Below, one piece after another: positions 8,394-18,860 of a stretch of DNA of 64,000 bases. Position 1 is the first letter of the stretch, and each line of letters opens with the position of its first letter. Source of the stretch: Mesostigma viride (lineage: Eukaryota; Streptophyta; Mesostigmatophyceae; Mesostigmatales; Mesostigmataceae); NCBI GenBank assembly GCA_009746045.1, contig RPFO01000079.1, positions 1,206,785 through 1,270,784 on the forward strand, given 5' to 3'. The notes under the pieces are model-generated. The model worked only from the letters and a program-made list of their open reading frames with translations, was not told where the DNA came from and ran no database searches. A program made the translations under genes and the position numbers.

Positions 8394-10689
8394 GTATACA
8401 TGGCATTAACTATATGTATACAAGCATGAATGGACACCCATACCCAGTTCTCTAAACCTCTACCTCGCTTTGGGGGACCGTCTTGCAAGGCTTGCTTGTG
8501 ACATGGGAAACGTAGCAGCCGGAACTGTCATGCATCTTAGAGAAAGCACCCACGTTTACGCAACGGGGCGCAGCCGCAGAGCGCAGCATTATGCAATAAC
8601 CTGCCTTGAAGTCACACCGGCCATGTGCCGTGATCACATGTGATAAAAACTGGCAGAGTTACGAACCAAAAGTTGCCATAAACCTTCTCCCAGCCGGATG
8701 CAGGTAATCTTCACACGCCTCGACACCCGGAATCATGAAGCGCGCACTAGCTACTTAAGGTACGGTCCTCGACGGGCCACCTTTTCTTGAGCATGAAGTA
8801 CATATGAACCTCAGCGACACTGCCTGGCCGAGCGAGGTCTTCAGTCTCCCACTACGTAAGGTTCGCTACCCATCGCCTCGAGTGAAATCTGAATTCCTTG
8901 CTGCTCCTTGCTCCTTCGACCAAGCAGGACCCTACGTGATAAAGGACGTGTCTTGATCAATCAATCGCCCAACACGGCCGCCCAAAATCCGGCCTCATGA
9001 TTTAAAGCCGAGGCTCACAGCCCAACCATCAAGGACTGCGTACAGTTCATCGCCAGTGCCAAGATTAGGAGCACCCGAGGATACCTCGACATACGACATC
9101 GCGACCGAAGCAGTCGTGACGAAAAGACAGTCTCCTTCCGCAGCCGACGTTGCTAGCATTTGCCTGCATCTGCACCGTTGTTGGCATTCGGCGGTCCGAT
9201 TGAAAGCCCAAGAAAGTCCAAAAAAGCACCTTTTCCCATGGGGTGGCCACGGAGCATCTGACATGGGGTGGCCGTGAAAATTAGATATTCTTTTAGGCCT
9301 TGAAGTCAGCTTTCATCCTATCCAATAAAAAGCGCATTCTGACAATTAGTTTATTAGTAACCACCAATAGAGTAACCATGCCTCCATTACGGGCCACGCC
9401 CGTAATACGGGCCACGCCCGAAATTACAGACGGAGTGTTAAGGGGACGGGACACCCCCGAATTTTTTGGCGCCAAAAAATTCGCGCCGGAGCCGAAGGTC
9501 ACAAATTTCACGTGCACGGTGCGCGCACCCCTTGCGGAAGTGGCCATGGCGACTGCGTTCAGGCGAAACTACCACACTAGGGCAGGCGAAATGCAAAACT
9601 TTTACTCGAATCTAAAAGGATATGAGTTTATGATGTTAGTTTGTGGCGGAAATCAGCTGGTTTACAATATCGCTGTTGTTTTTTTATGCCATCGGCATGG
9701 GGGGTAATCTGAATTTTTTGGTCGCGCGGAATGAAATAGAATTCATGATAGCGGCTGTAAAATAGCGGTTTTGGGGGCTGTTCTGACCTTGAAGCAGGCA
9801 TTAATATCGGTTGCATCGAATTCTAAACCGAGCTGGTGCTTTTTGCCAGATTTTCGGCCATTATCGGTAAGTAATTGTTCAGACCTGCGCAGTGCGTGTC
9901 TGACCTGTCCATGGAAGAACGGCTGTTGTTGCGCGCCTGGGCGAGGGATTTACGAGGGCAAGGTACAGATTTGTCGCGAACGTTATCTGCTATCGGTGCT
10001 TTCTTCTATGAGCTCATCGTTCGAGGTTTTTTGCGTTCTTTTTGGGCAGTTTCCGCCAGCTAGCTCGCCGTCGCTTGCCGTTGTGTTGTCGAATACCTGG
10101 CAGCTTTAGATTGTTTTCGTTGATGTCGTGATCAGGGCCGCTTCAGTCGCAGCCTATAGCTCTTCGGGAAGGTATAAGGCATTTCATAAAACGTGTTCTG
10201 GCAAGGATGTTGTGCGTATGGACGCTTCTTGTTGTTTGAGAGTGACGCACCCTCTCCTCACAGGCCGCAGCGGCATCACAGCGCTCATGCGGTGAAGGGC
10301 CGCCAATGGTTTCTTTGCATTTTATCGTGCAGGGATGGAAGTGTTATAGTGATGATGATGTTGGAGATATTGCATTTGTGTGACTGCATGTAGATAGCTG
10401 GCACCAATGGTTGTTTGAGCTTTCCTTTGTTATGATGATGTGACAAGACTACAATGTGCTGAGCCAACCATGGTTGACATGCATGACTGCATGCAAGCTA
10501 TATATACCATGTTCTTACTTGGTTCCTTGCCCTCCATAGTCCCAGTTTGTCATCCATGCCGGGGAGGACAGTTTAGGAGGTGTTGTTGTGTTGATTAGCT
10601 TGGTTGGCATCAACCTTACACTCTAACCTGGGAGAAACATAGGAAATGCCGCTTAGGCATGTTAGGGCTACCATCGTCAAGGCTATGCA
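8394..10689. other. No recognised gene
   Basis: No reading here has a recognisable domain. A 135-residue open frame at 9300-9707 and one near 9875-10063 (MEERLLLRAWARDLRG) are short and unsupported. Around 9391-9420 the motif gggccacgcccg occurs twice. From 10320 the sequence becomes TG-rich, grading into the tandem repeat that follows. Confidence 0.4.
9458..9483. repeat. Perfect 26-bp palindrome
   Basis: A cgaattttttggc half-site is followed directly by its exact reverse complement, with no spacer. It could extrude as a short cruciform or be a dimeric protein-binding site. It lies inside a 135-residue open frame of doubtful reality. Confidence 0.8.
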
Positions 10690-11570
10690 CATATTTACAA
10701 GGCTGGCCATGCTGGAGGGATGATGAAGACATATGAGGTGCGTGGCCACCCCTTGTACTTTGTAAACATACTCTGCATGGTTTTGGTGCATGTTGGATGG
10801 CATATTAAGTGGCACTGTGGGGTTACTAACTTACTGAGTGGTCCTTAGCGCCTTGTCATGTGGTCATATAGGAAACCCATCAACTTGAGCAGTTCTTGTC
10901 GCAATGACACCCCACATTGAGCATGCGTTGCCGTCAGCGTGCAAGAGTTGATTATGTGTGCTTTGGTCAGTTTGCAGATGTCTTTGATGAAGAAGGAGGT
11001 GCTAGTGTGGCTAAATGGTTACTCTAATTTCCTTGTAGCGTCTACATGGGTGGCCGTCTTGGAATGGTTATAACTTGGGCAGTTCTTGTCAGAATGGCGT
11101 CAAACCTTGAACATAGGAGGTACCATATGTGCAGAGAATGGTAGTATGTGGTTTGGCCAGTTTTCATGAGGCTTAGATGTATAAAGGGGTGTTAGTGTGG
11201 TTAAATACTAGCTAAAACCTCCCTTAGCTTCGTCACAGGTGGCAATCTAGGAATATCCATCAAATAGGGCTGCGCTTGTCAGAATGACCTGAAAATTTGG
11301 GGCTGCATGTCCCCCAACCTCTAGTATTTGGGAATATATGATTTGGCCCTATTCCATGTGTTTATGATTTGATAATTTTTTTTTTCATTAAAAAAGTACC
11401 CTTTTTGCGGGAAAATCCATCAATGTGTGTAAACATGATTATTTTGTGCTCAAAATTAGGTAGCATTTCTCAAAAGTCAGGGAACTATATGGCCTTTTCT
11501 GGCCTGCGCTGGTTGTCTCTTTGATATGGGAATATATGATTTGGTCCCAATATGTTTGCCCACTGCCCTA
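10690..11570. repeat. Degenerate tandem repeat, unit about 190 bp
   Basis: The phrase acttgRgcagttcttgtc occurs near 10883 and 11073, and in more diverged form near 11264 (atagggctgcgcttgtc), so the period is about 190 bp. A second phrase of the same unit (tatgatttggYcc-like) recurs near 10970, 11150, 11335 and 11530. I count four to five diverged units. This looks like an old satellite, distinct from the 173-bp satellite near 42 kb. Confidence 0.65.
11498..11526 (+). mobile_element. PLE 3'-tail fragment
   Basis: The sequence ctggcctgcgctggttgtct continuing to ctttgata equals the outer end of the PLE pseudo-LTR at 3411-3440 in reverse complement. Nothing else of the element is present. It sits inside the 190-bp tandem repeat. 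A clean TSD was not found here. Confidence 0.6.
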
Positions 11571-11588
11571 GGAAAAATGTGACTATCT

Positions 11589-11720
11589 AGAATAGCGTCT
11601 TTTTCTATTTTTAGCGCGTTACCGGTGCCCTGTGGGGGCTAGTACCCCCCCCAAGTGGCTGGAAAATATTTTTTTTATCATATTAATGGTCCCCAATCAT
11701 CATTGGATTTTTAGCACATG
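11589..11720. repeat. Diverged duplicate block, copy 1
   Basis: This block (gcgtctttttctatttttag, gcgcgttaccgg, a C-run, then ttatggtccccaatca-like sequence) is a diverged copy of 13775-13940. The pair brackets the half-LINE and LINE fragments between them. It may be part of an older repeat family that was hit by the insertions. Confidence 0.55.
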
Positions 11721-11900
11721 CATAGGTATGGTTTCCAGAAAAGTGCCCTTTAGGGGTGTCCCCTCCCCTTAATCCGATTCCGACTCCGTTTTCTTGGCTG
11801 CTCTTTGGAATATCAAAATGAAATTTGGAATTTGGAATATTAAATTGAAACATATCTCCGGAACGGCCGTTCTGCCCCCCTACCTGTTGTGCACACTCAT

Positions 11901-13105
11901 TAATTAATTAAAATTAATTAATGAGGAACATAATAACTCCGTTGGGAGTATATGTAGCACATAGCCCAGAGCGGCAGGTGGTGTGCTGCTTAAGCATGTC
12001 CGCCCAGGTCGGGATGGGAGGAGCATCCCCAGCCAGGCCAGCTGGCTTGGCGGCAATGTCCTTCACCGCCTAGGCGGTGAGGCCTGCGGTGTTTTTCAGC
12101 TAGGACCTCGATGGCGATGGCATTGTCCTTGAGGCGCCGGTCATTGTCGCGGAGCTGCATGGGCGGTGATGGAGTCGGTGGAGGCGAAGGGGGGTGGGGG
12201 GGGGTGGAGGCGAGGAGGGTGGCGGTGGCGGTGGGGATGGTGGGAAGCTCAGCAGCCAAAGTGCGGCCCACAGCTGCCACATCTGCGGCTAGGGGCTTCA
12301 CGTGCTGTGAGAGGGCTTAGAACTTGGAGGTGGGTGAGGATTTAAGGTGGGTTCGGTCAAGGGGGTGGGTTTCCAGAGGTCCCGGCGGCACTGCGCTGAA
12401 GGATGGAAAAGAGGGCGGCAAGCTGAACTTAGGCGCGGCCGGTCGGGACCAGCCGGTAATGGCAGGTCCGCGGTGAGACTGAAACTGCATGCCGGTCAGT
12501 TTGGCTGCGGAAGCAATTATGGCGTTGGAGGCGCTGGCACAGGTCAAGCCAGGTCCGAGGCGTACGACCCATAAAACAAGAGCTCGATCCAGTATCCGGA
12601 TGTGTGGCCAGACGAAAAAGCCGGGTCTGTGGATGTCGAAGGTGGAAAATAACCCGTCAACGTCAAAGTCGTGCTCAGACCAGCTAGCTTCGGCTGGGCG
12701 GCTGCGTTTACTAGGCTCAGCTGCGATGCAGTCATGCAGAAGGCGAGGCATGATAAGCCCGGGAGGGTTCGAGGCGACCACAAGTGCGCGACTATAGTGT
12801 CATCGCTGCCTGCCAGATCGACCTGTCAGAGGGCGAAGCTGCAGCCGGAGCTGCAGACGTATTTTCATTGCCTTAGTAGCGCAGCCGCCAGGCTGCGTTG
12901 CGTCGAGGATCGAGCGTTTTCTCGTCATATATTGCGTAATAGCTTCGGAAAATTATTATATCAGCATGTGCGTCTTAGAAAGACGAAGCGATTGTGATAT
13001 TCACAGCTGAATTCGGTGCTCAAACGTGATTCAAGTTATGAGCTCCGCCGTCAGCCACGGCTACCTCGTGGCTCGTGTGATGGTGATGAAATCATGGATA
13101 TCGCC
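11901..13105 (-). mobile_element. Half-LINE copy A, internally deleted
   Basis: This is a minus-strand copy of the ORF1-only element seen in full at 13960-18322. It is bounded by the exact 12-bp TSD gtgcacactcat (11889-11900 and 13106-13117). In element orientation it starts with the 5' UTR (agccacgaggtagcc, then the ggcggagctcataac box) and the ORF1 N-terminus. It then jumps from mid-ORF1 (the gcggacatgcttaagcag box) to the last 45 bp of the element, ending in a taattaattaat tail. The jump point shares ctctgggctat with the normal 3' end, which suggests a microhomology-guided internal deletion. Confidence 0.8.
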
Positions 13106-13307
13106 GTGCACACTCATGCAGGGATTAAAATCACTTAGGTGCTCCGTGACTCCCCAACGGGAGCACGTGTTTAATTAATTAATGATTAGCAAGGCGCGCG
13201 CCTGCTTCGCCGGCACTGTAGGGCTGGCACCTGCCTGGCTTGGTCATTCACAATAGTACCCTAGCACGGGTGGCAATGCGGATGGGACGAAATACCACCT
13301 GGCAGAA

Positions 13308-13765
13308 TTACAACTTGTGGATGGGATCGACGAAATACAGCCGGCGAATGGCAGCAATAAATGCTGGTGGCACGTGGTCCAGCCTAGGCCGGATGGCCCC
13401 AAAAAGAGCCTGAGTCCCAGAGGACCGTGTCAAAAGCCTTAATGTAGTCGACAAAAATGTAGACCAGCATAAAACCATCAGGGCAAATGCGACGCATCTC
13501 AGTCCTCCACCATGCAGCCGGTCAGTGCGCGACATACACAGGCCACAGCCATGCCAATGTTACGGCTGGTTAATTGTCTCCTTGATGCTACGGCCACGAC
13601 GAAAACGGTCCATCTGAGACTCACCCAGGTGTGGGTCCATCGCAGCGCGGAGCCTGTGCAGCATCATGCGCACGATAACCTTTGAACAGCGCGGCGCTCT
13701 GGAGGCAGACACCCCAATAGTTACCAGGGTCAGCATCAGTTCTAACCCTTCCAGTGTGCCCATGA
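13308..13765 (-). pseudogene. LINE reverse transcriptase fragment
   Basis: Two frames match the RT of the LINE at 15958-18026: LHRLRAAMDPHLGESQM upstream and VPPAFIAAIRRLY downstream, in the same order and spacing class. The middle is degraded. A 23-bp insertion at 13566-13588 interrupts it. It is a decayed, non-functional copy. Confidence 0.7.
13566..13588 (+). mobile_element. Probable PLE tail micro-insertion
   Basis: The intact LINE reads gttacgaccacgacgg at 17412-17427; here 23 extra bases (ctggttaattgtctccttga and 3 more) sit between two copies of tacgg (13561-13565 and 13589-13593). The insert resembles the PLE outer tail ctggttgtctctttgata with a small internal difference. Confidence 0.5.
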
Positions 13766-13774
13766 TCCTAGGGA

Positions 13775-13940
13775 AATGTGAGTAAAAAAGTGTCTTTTTC
13801 TACTATCAGCGCGTTAAACCGGGGTGGATCGTGGGGGCTACCAGGTCCCGTCCCCCCCCCAAAAAAAAATGTTTGGAAAATTATTTTTATATCATGCTTA
13901 TGGTCCCCGATCAGATAATTAGATTATAATCTCATGCATA
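13775..13940. repeat. Diverged duplicate block, copy 2
   Basis: This is the second copy of the block at 11589-11720, sharing gtctttttctactatcagcg, gcgttaaaccgg, a C-run and a ttatggtccccgatca stretch. It ends at tatcaaagagac, a 12-bp match to the PLE outer end. Confidence 0.5.
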
Positions 13941-14152
13941 TCAAAGAGACGACTCTCTCGATGGGGTGGAAGATGGGGTGGAAGGAGCCACGGCCACGAG
14001 CCACGAGCCACGAGCCACAAGGTAGCCATGGCTGATGGCGGAGCTCATAACTTTCACGTTTAAGCACCGAATTCGGCTGTGAATATCACAATCGCTTCGT
14101 CTTTCTAAGACGCGCACGCTGATATAATTTTCCGAAGCTATTACGCGGTACT

Positions 14153-15762
14153 ATGGCGAGCAAACGCTCCTCCGCGCAACGCAGCCTGGCGGCTGCGCTC
14201 AATACGTCTGCAGCTCCGGCTGCAGCCTCGCCCTCCGGCCCAGCAGGCAGCGGCGCCACTAGCCAAGCCCTAGTGGTCGCCCAGCCCCCTCCCAGGCTCG
14301 CCTCGCCCGCAGTGTCGCCTGAGCCCAAGCGCAGTCGCCCTGCCGATCGAGCCGACTTTTGAGGAGTACGACTTTAATTGACGCCAGCCAGCCCGGCTTA
14401 AATTTTTTACAAGCTCAACGAAGACCGCATCCTTAGCTACTACGTGTTCTGGGGATCACACACCTCGCTTATTTGTGCAAACAGCTCTTCCACCGGGGTC
14501 GCCTTGTCGATTCCTGCCTTCGGAAGCGCCCATACGAATACACATGCATCTTCACGTGTGGCCCCCCTCGCTGTGTGTCCCGGCCATGGGCAGCACGCTG
14601 GCTGCCGAGCTCCATCTCCTCTCCACCATCTCCACCACCACCTCCACCCTCTTCGCCTCCTCCACCGCCACCACCCCCACCTCCGACGCCATCACCGCCC
14701 AGCTCCGCGACATCAACCATGCAGCACCTCAAGGACAACGCCATCGCCATCGAGCGCCTGCAGAACACCACCACAGGCCTCACCGCCCAGGCGGTGAAGG
14801 ACATTGCCGCCAAGCCAGCCCCCGCTGGCCCGGCGGGCGATGCTCCTCCCACCCAGACCTGGGCGGACATGCTTAAGCAACACACCACCTCCACCACCTC
14901 CGCTGTCGCAGCACAGCTCCAGCTAGCAGCATCAGCTACGCTCGACCTCCGCGAGGATCGGGCCGAGCTCGCCAAGCGCAGCCTTAACGTCATCGTCAAG
15001 AACTTCGACCTGGTGGAAGGTGAGAATTCCGGGTGACGCTTGCACGTGCGTTTTCAAGAGAGAGAAATCCTTGGTCGCATGGGCCTTCTTGGTGAGATCA
15101 AGCTGGTTGCCCACCGCCTTCCCCGTGCGCGGGGTAAGGCAGGGGCGCCCCCGCTTCTTCTCACCTTTAAGAACCCGGCGGACAAGATTTATTGTCTCCG
15201 ACGCCGTAAGCGGCTCGAGAAGACTCCCTTTACCCGGGACGGCGACTTGACCCTGGCGCAGCAACAAAGGCGACGGGAGCTATGCCAGACCTACCTCCAG
15301 CTGCGTGTTGCTGGCCGACCTACTAGTGGTCCCAGCTCAGTTTGAACACCGCATTCACTCCCTCTCTCTTCTTTGGACTGCCATGCAGAACAAGAAGCGG
15401 TGGCAGAAGATTGTCCAGGCTCACACGCCAGCCCCTGTGGGCAAGCCCCCTCCCCCCAACAAGTGGAAAGGGCGTTTTGCAGAATAAGTGTAGTTAGGAT
15501 TTTTCTAGACTATAGATAGCTTAGTTAGGTTCGTTTGATTACGCGGCTTCGCCCACCTCCACCCATCCAGCAAGGAATTCATACGTGCTACATGATCTCC
15601 CAACGGAGACATGTTATAATTCAAAATAATTTTACCTCCAGCTCCGGCAGACCGCGGCGGGAAAGCCGGTGTATTGGAAGGGGGCGGCCATGTATGTCGG
15701 CCACAAGCCCAGGCACGCGACCCCCGCGGCCCCAGCCCCTCATGCAAGACAGCCCAGCTTAG
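14153..15762 (+). pseudogene. LINE ORF1-type RNA-binding protein, interrupted
   Basis: The start is MASKRSSAQRSLAAAL, then a Pro/Ala/Ser-rich region. Later come ITAQLRDI and AIAIERLQNT (coiled-coil-like), WADMLKQ, and a C-terminal domain (LAKRSLNVIVKNF, GLLGEIKLVAHRLPRARGK, PPLLLTFKNPADK, RRRKRLEKTPF, DLTLAQQQRRREL). That order and wording match the RRM plus C-terminal domain of LINE ORF1 RNA-binding proteins, which coat the RNA. The reading is split among frames. It is further broken at 15303 by a 330-bp LINE tail, after which the protein resumes (LQLRQTAAGKPVYWKGAAMYV). It is non-functional here. A better-preserved C-terminal domain is at 35736-36146. Confidence 0.75.
15303..15632 (+). mobile_element. 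5'-truncated LINE tail nested in half-LINE B
   Basis: This carries only the last 50 or so codons of a LINE RT (FEHRIHSLSLLWTAMQNK, then AHTPAPVGKPPPP, FAE stop at 15487) plus the 3' UTR ending gtgctacatgatctcccaac. It is flanked by the exact 11-bp TSD tacctccagct (15292-15302 and 15633-15643), which cuts the ORF1 frame. Confidence 0.85.
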
Positions 15763-15957
15763 GGGAATACAGCAGTAGTAGTGTAGAATAGTAAGGCCTA
15801 GCCGTGGCCTTGTACATGTACGCCCATTGTGGGCCATCTACCAGCTGATGCCTTAGCATTAATTATAGCCATGTACATGTGAGCACGAGTCTAATTCATT
15901 CATTAATTAATGTACATACATCTGTACGTGCCTATGATGTGCCACACACCAGATGAT

Positions 15958-18026
15958 TAAAATTAAATTAAATTAAATTATCACATGCCTCCGTTGGGAG
16001 ATCATGTAGCACATATTCCTTGATGGGTGCGTGGGGTGGAAGGAGCCGCGTAATCGAACTAACCTAACTCTAATCTAGCTAGTCTAGAAAAGTCCTAACT
16101 ACCCTACTCATCAAAACGCCTCCTCCGCTTGGGGGGAGGTGGTTTGCCCACAGGGTCGGGCGTGTGAGCCTTGACAATCCGCTTCCACCGCGTCTTGTTC
16201 TGCATGGCATGCAGTCCAAAGAAGGGAGAGAGAGTGGATGCGGTATTCAAACTGGGCTGGGACCAGTAGGTTGACCATCCAGCAACATCTGTACGTAGTT
16301 CGTGACATGTTTCCCTACCTTTTTGGCAATGGCAGCCCTTGGGGCCAGGCCAGGTCAGAATGTGCCGCCCTGGCTGGCCAAGCCGCTGGGGGCCGGCCAG
16401 ACCAAGGGCGGTGTCGACCTGGCTGGTGCGAGCAAGGTGTCCTACAAATGCTATCCTACGCTGTCTAATCTCGTCCGAAATACGAGGCATGCCCTGATAC
16501 AAAGACTCTGATGACGGGCGCTTGGAAAACCCTACGTTAAGGACCTGTCGGAGCATCCTGTAAACTGTGCCGTCTAGCCTAGATGCCAGTGTGGGGGTGA
16601 GTATCCACGCCTCGGCGCCATACGTGAGCACCGTGAGGACGAGGACCTTGAAGAGCATGCGCTTGCGGTGTTCGCCCAGGCCCTTGGAGCGCCAGTAGGT
16701 GTTGAGCGAACGGAGCCTAGCCCAGGCCAGGCCGATGCGGGTGTCCACGTCGTCGGCGGTGTCAGGAAGCCAGCTCCCTAACAGTTTGAAGCGGTCGCGG
16801 AACGGGACCGTCGTCCCGTCGAGCAGGCGCGGCAGCGGCGGTGGGCTGGAGGCCCCAATCACCATCGCCTCAGTTTTGACACTAATCTCCAACCCCACCG
16901 CCCTCGCCTCCAGGCCCAGACAGTCCAGCCAGGTCTGAATGTACGTCCTCGGGGCGCGCGATGAGGGTGGTGTCATCCGCATAAATCAGGTCGGCCAGGC
17001 GATAGCCAGGCTCAACCCCGCCGTGCTCTTTCTCGTTAAGGATGTCCAAGCCTGGCTCGAACCCCTTGAGAGCAGTAAAGCGCGCACGTGCTCGGCGCAT
17101 GACGTGATCCACGACAATAATGAACAGGTATGGGGACAGGACACAACCTTGCCACACCCCGTGGTGAAGGGGGAATGGTGGGGTGGTGCCTTCCGCAGTC
17201 CGCACTACTGCCTGTGAGCCCTCATACAGCCGGCGAATGGCAGCAATAAACGCAGGTGGCACTCGATCCAGAGCTAGGATGGCCCAAAGAGCCTCCCAGA
17301 GCACCGTGTCAAAGGCCTTGATATAGTCAACAAAAATGAAGCGGCAAACTGTCAGGGGGAAGGCGACGCACCTCCTCCATCAACCGGCGCGCGACAAACA
17401 CAGCCATGACAGTGTTACGACCACGACGGAAACCCATCTGAGACTCACCCAGGTGTGGGTCCAGCGCGGCGCGGAGCCTGTGCAGCATCATGCGCATGAT
17501 CAAGACCTTCAGCGCGGCGCTCTGGAGGCAGACACCCCGGTAGTTACCGGGGTCAGCAGCAGAGCCCTTCTTGTACAGCATGACGCGGATGGCCGTCTGC
17601 CACTCAGCAGGCGGAGGCTCGTCAGAAAGCAGGACACGGTTGCAGAATGCCAGCAGAAGATCCCTAACCGCCGGATCAGGGGTCTTCAGCAGCTCGGCAG
17701 AAAGGTGGTCAGCACCGACCGCCGCATCGTACCGCAGGCGAGCAAGGGCGCCGTCCAGTTCCTTCAAAGTGAAGGGGTGGACGACGTCGTCAGTGGCAAG
17801 GCAGCCCTCCTGCAAGGCCGGGACTTGGTAGTCCGCGGCCGAGGAGGGGGGCGCTGGCGGCGGCGGGGGTCCGGCAACCCCGAGGCGGGCGGCCGTCTCG
17901 GGGTGAAGCGGCGGAGGGGGGGCGCGAGCCCCACCGGTCAAGGAAACATTGTGGGCCAACCAGCGGTCAAGGCTGACCGGCGCCGTGCCATCCCCCGTGT
18001 GCTCCACCGGGGTGCGCTGCCGCCGG
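15958..18026 (-). mobile_element. 5'-truncated RT-coding LINE nested in half-LINE B
   Basis: This 2.07-kb minus-strand LINE is flanked by the 12-bp TSD acaccagatgat (15946-15957 and 18027-18038). In element orientation it begins inside the RT domain, so the endonuclease is lost. It ends with a 3' UTR, the box gtgctacatgatctcccaac and an (aattt)n tail in place of poly(A). Microsatellite tails and the RT wording suggest an RTE-like or related APE-type clade. It lies in the 3' UTR of the half-LINE, so it is younger than that copy. Confidence 0.85.
16104..18007 (-). pseudogene. LINE reverse transcriptase, frameshifted
   Basis: RT motifs run in order on the minus strand. Fingers: AVGADHLSAELLK and MLYKKGSAADPGNYRGVCL, then ESQMGFRRGRNT (18007-17327). 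Palm: GVWQGCVLSPYLFI and LIYADDTTLIA with the catalytic Asp pair (17304-16882). Thumb and tail: SVKTEAMVIG, FKLLGSWLPD, VLTYGAEAW, RRIAFVGHLAR (16982-16104). The three pieces lie in different frames, so at least two frameshifts are present. The motif A region near 17310 (FVDY...KAFD-like) falls at one of these breaks. The protein ends at 16104 with PPPPKRRRRFDE. Confidence 0.85.
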
Positions 18027-18322
18027 ACACCAGATGATGCCTAGCTTTATTTAGTTATGCTGTGCCCATGCAGCGAGCCACTCTCTGCTGAGAAGCCATG
18101 CCCTAGCTTTTGTATAGCCATGCTGATCTTCCACCCCATGACGGGCCCCAAGCGCTCCGATGGATCATGGTGGTGCAGGTGCACTTGGTGCACCTAGAGC
18201 AGGTGTAGTTTACATCCTACCCTTGCAGGAAGTAGCCCAGAATTGACATTAAAGGCCATATGCCCCTTCTCAGGGATATGTGCCACATGTACTCCCAACG
18301 GAGTCATGTTCCTAATTAATTA

Positions 18323-18700
18323 ACGGCGACGTTGCTTGAGAAAGTTCTTGACCTGCTTTACCATAATGCACTGGTTGTATCCTTTCAAAATCAGAGCATG
18401 CAACAGGCGTACAACCTCCTTGATGAAGTCCTATTTGTATGAACAAAGCCCAGAAAAACGATGTAACTGGCTGAGGGCCACGCCATACTTGGCTGTATCT
18501 GAGAGAGCGCTGCCGATGCATGGCGGGAAAACGAATAAACTGGATCATGCTAAACTTCGGCTCTAGACGCTTGCATGTCATAGATCCTGGTACGCCGCCC
18601 ACGTCGATTGTGGGTAATGTTTATCGATCTTGAAAGGTAATTGCATGGTAAAGGTTCTTCCGGCGTTAGCATGTGCACTGCATGGTTGTCGCATTGATAT
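18323..18700 (-). pseudogene. Diverged PLE reverse transcriptase 3' fragment
   Basis: The plus-strand text tracks 4090-4400 of the full PLE with many differences (aaaacgatgtaactg, acgaataaac, gtacgccgcccac, gggtaatgttta, ggtaattgcatg). It is therefore the C-terminal part of a PLE RT in antisense, from an older or different subfamily. No open frame survives. It begins directly after the tail of half-LINE B. Confidence 0.7.
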
Positions 18701-18816
18701 ACTTGTGCATGTACATCACAGCACCTGGGCTGCCAGGAACGAATCCCCTGCCCAGTTGCTGAATGGCAAGTTTGATATATCTGCGACTTGCAGTCGTCCT
18801 GCCCAGATTCCAACAT

Positions 18817-18848
18817 CAAGGAGGCAACCAGCGCAGGCCAGAAATCGG
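18817..18848 (-). mobile_element. Tail-only PLE insertion, 32 bp
   Basis: These 32 bases match the outer end of the PLE pseudo-LTR (minus strand: ccgatttctggcctgcgctg, then gttgcctccttg). They are flanked by an exact 12-bp direct repeat agattccaacat at 18805-18816 and 18849-18860. I read this as a retrotransposition event that copied only the 3' tail before stopping. Confidence 0.8.
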
Positions 18849-18860
18849 AGATTCCAACAT

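Larger units (their letters stand above)
13960..18322 (+). mobile_element. Half-LINE copy B with two nested LINEs
   Basis: Removing two insertions leaves an element of roughly 2 kb. It has a 5' UTR with cgagcca tandem units and the ggcggagctcataac box, an ORF1-type coding region (14153-15762), and a 3' UTR (15763-15957, then 18039-18322) ending gtgccacatgtactcccaac, ggag and an attaattaa tail. The insertions are 15303-15632 (11-bp TSD tacctccagct) and 15958-18026 (12-bp TSD acaccagatgat). No reverse transcriptase belongs to the host element. Its last 30 bp closely match the 3' end of the RT-coding LINE, so it was probably mobilised by that LINE's enzyme. Confidence 0.75.
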
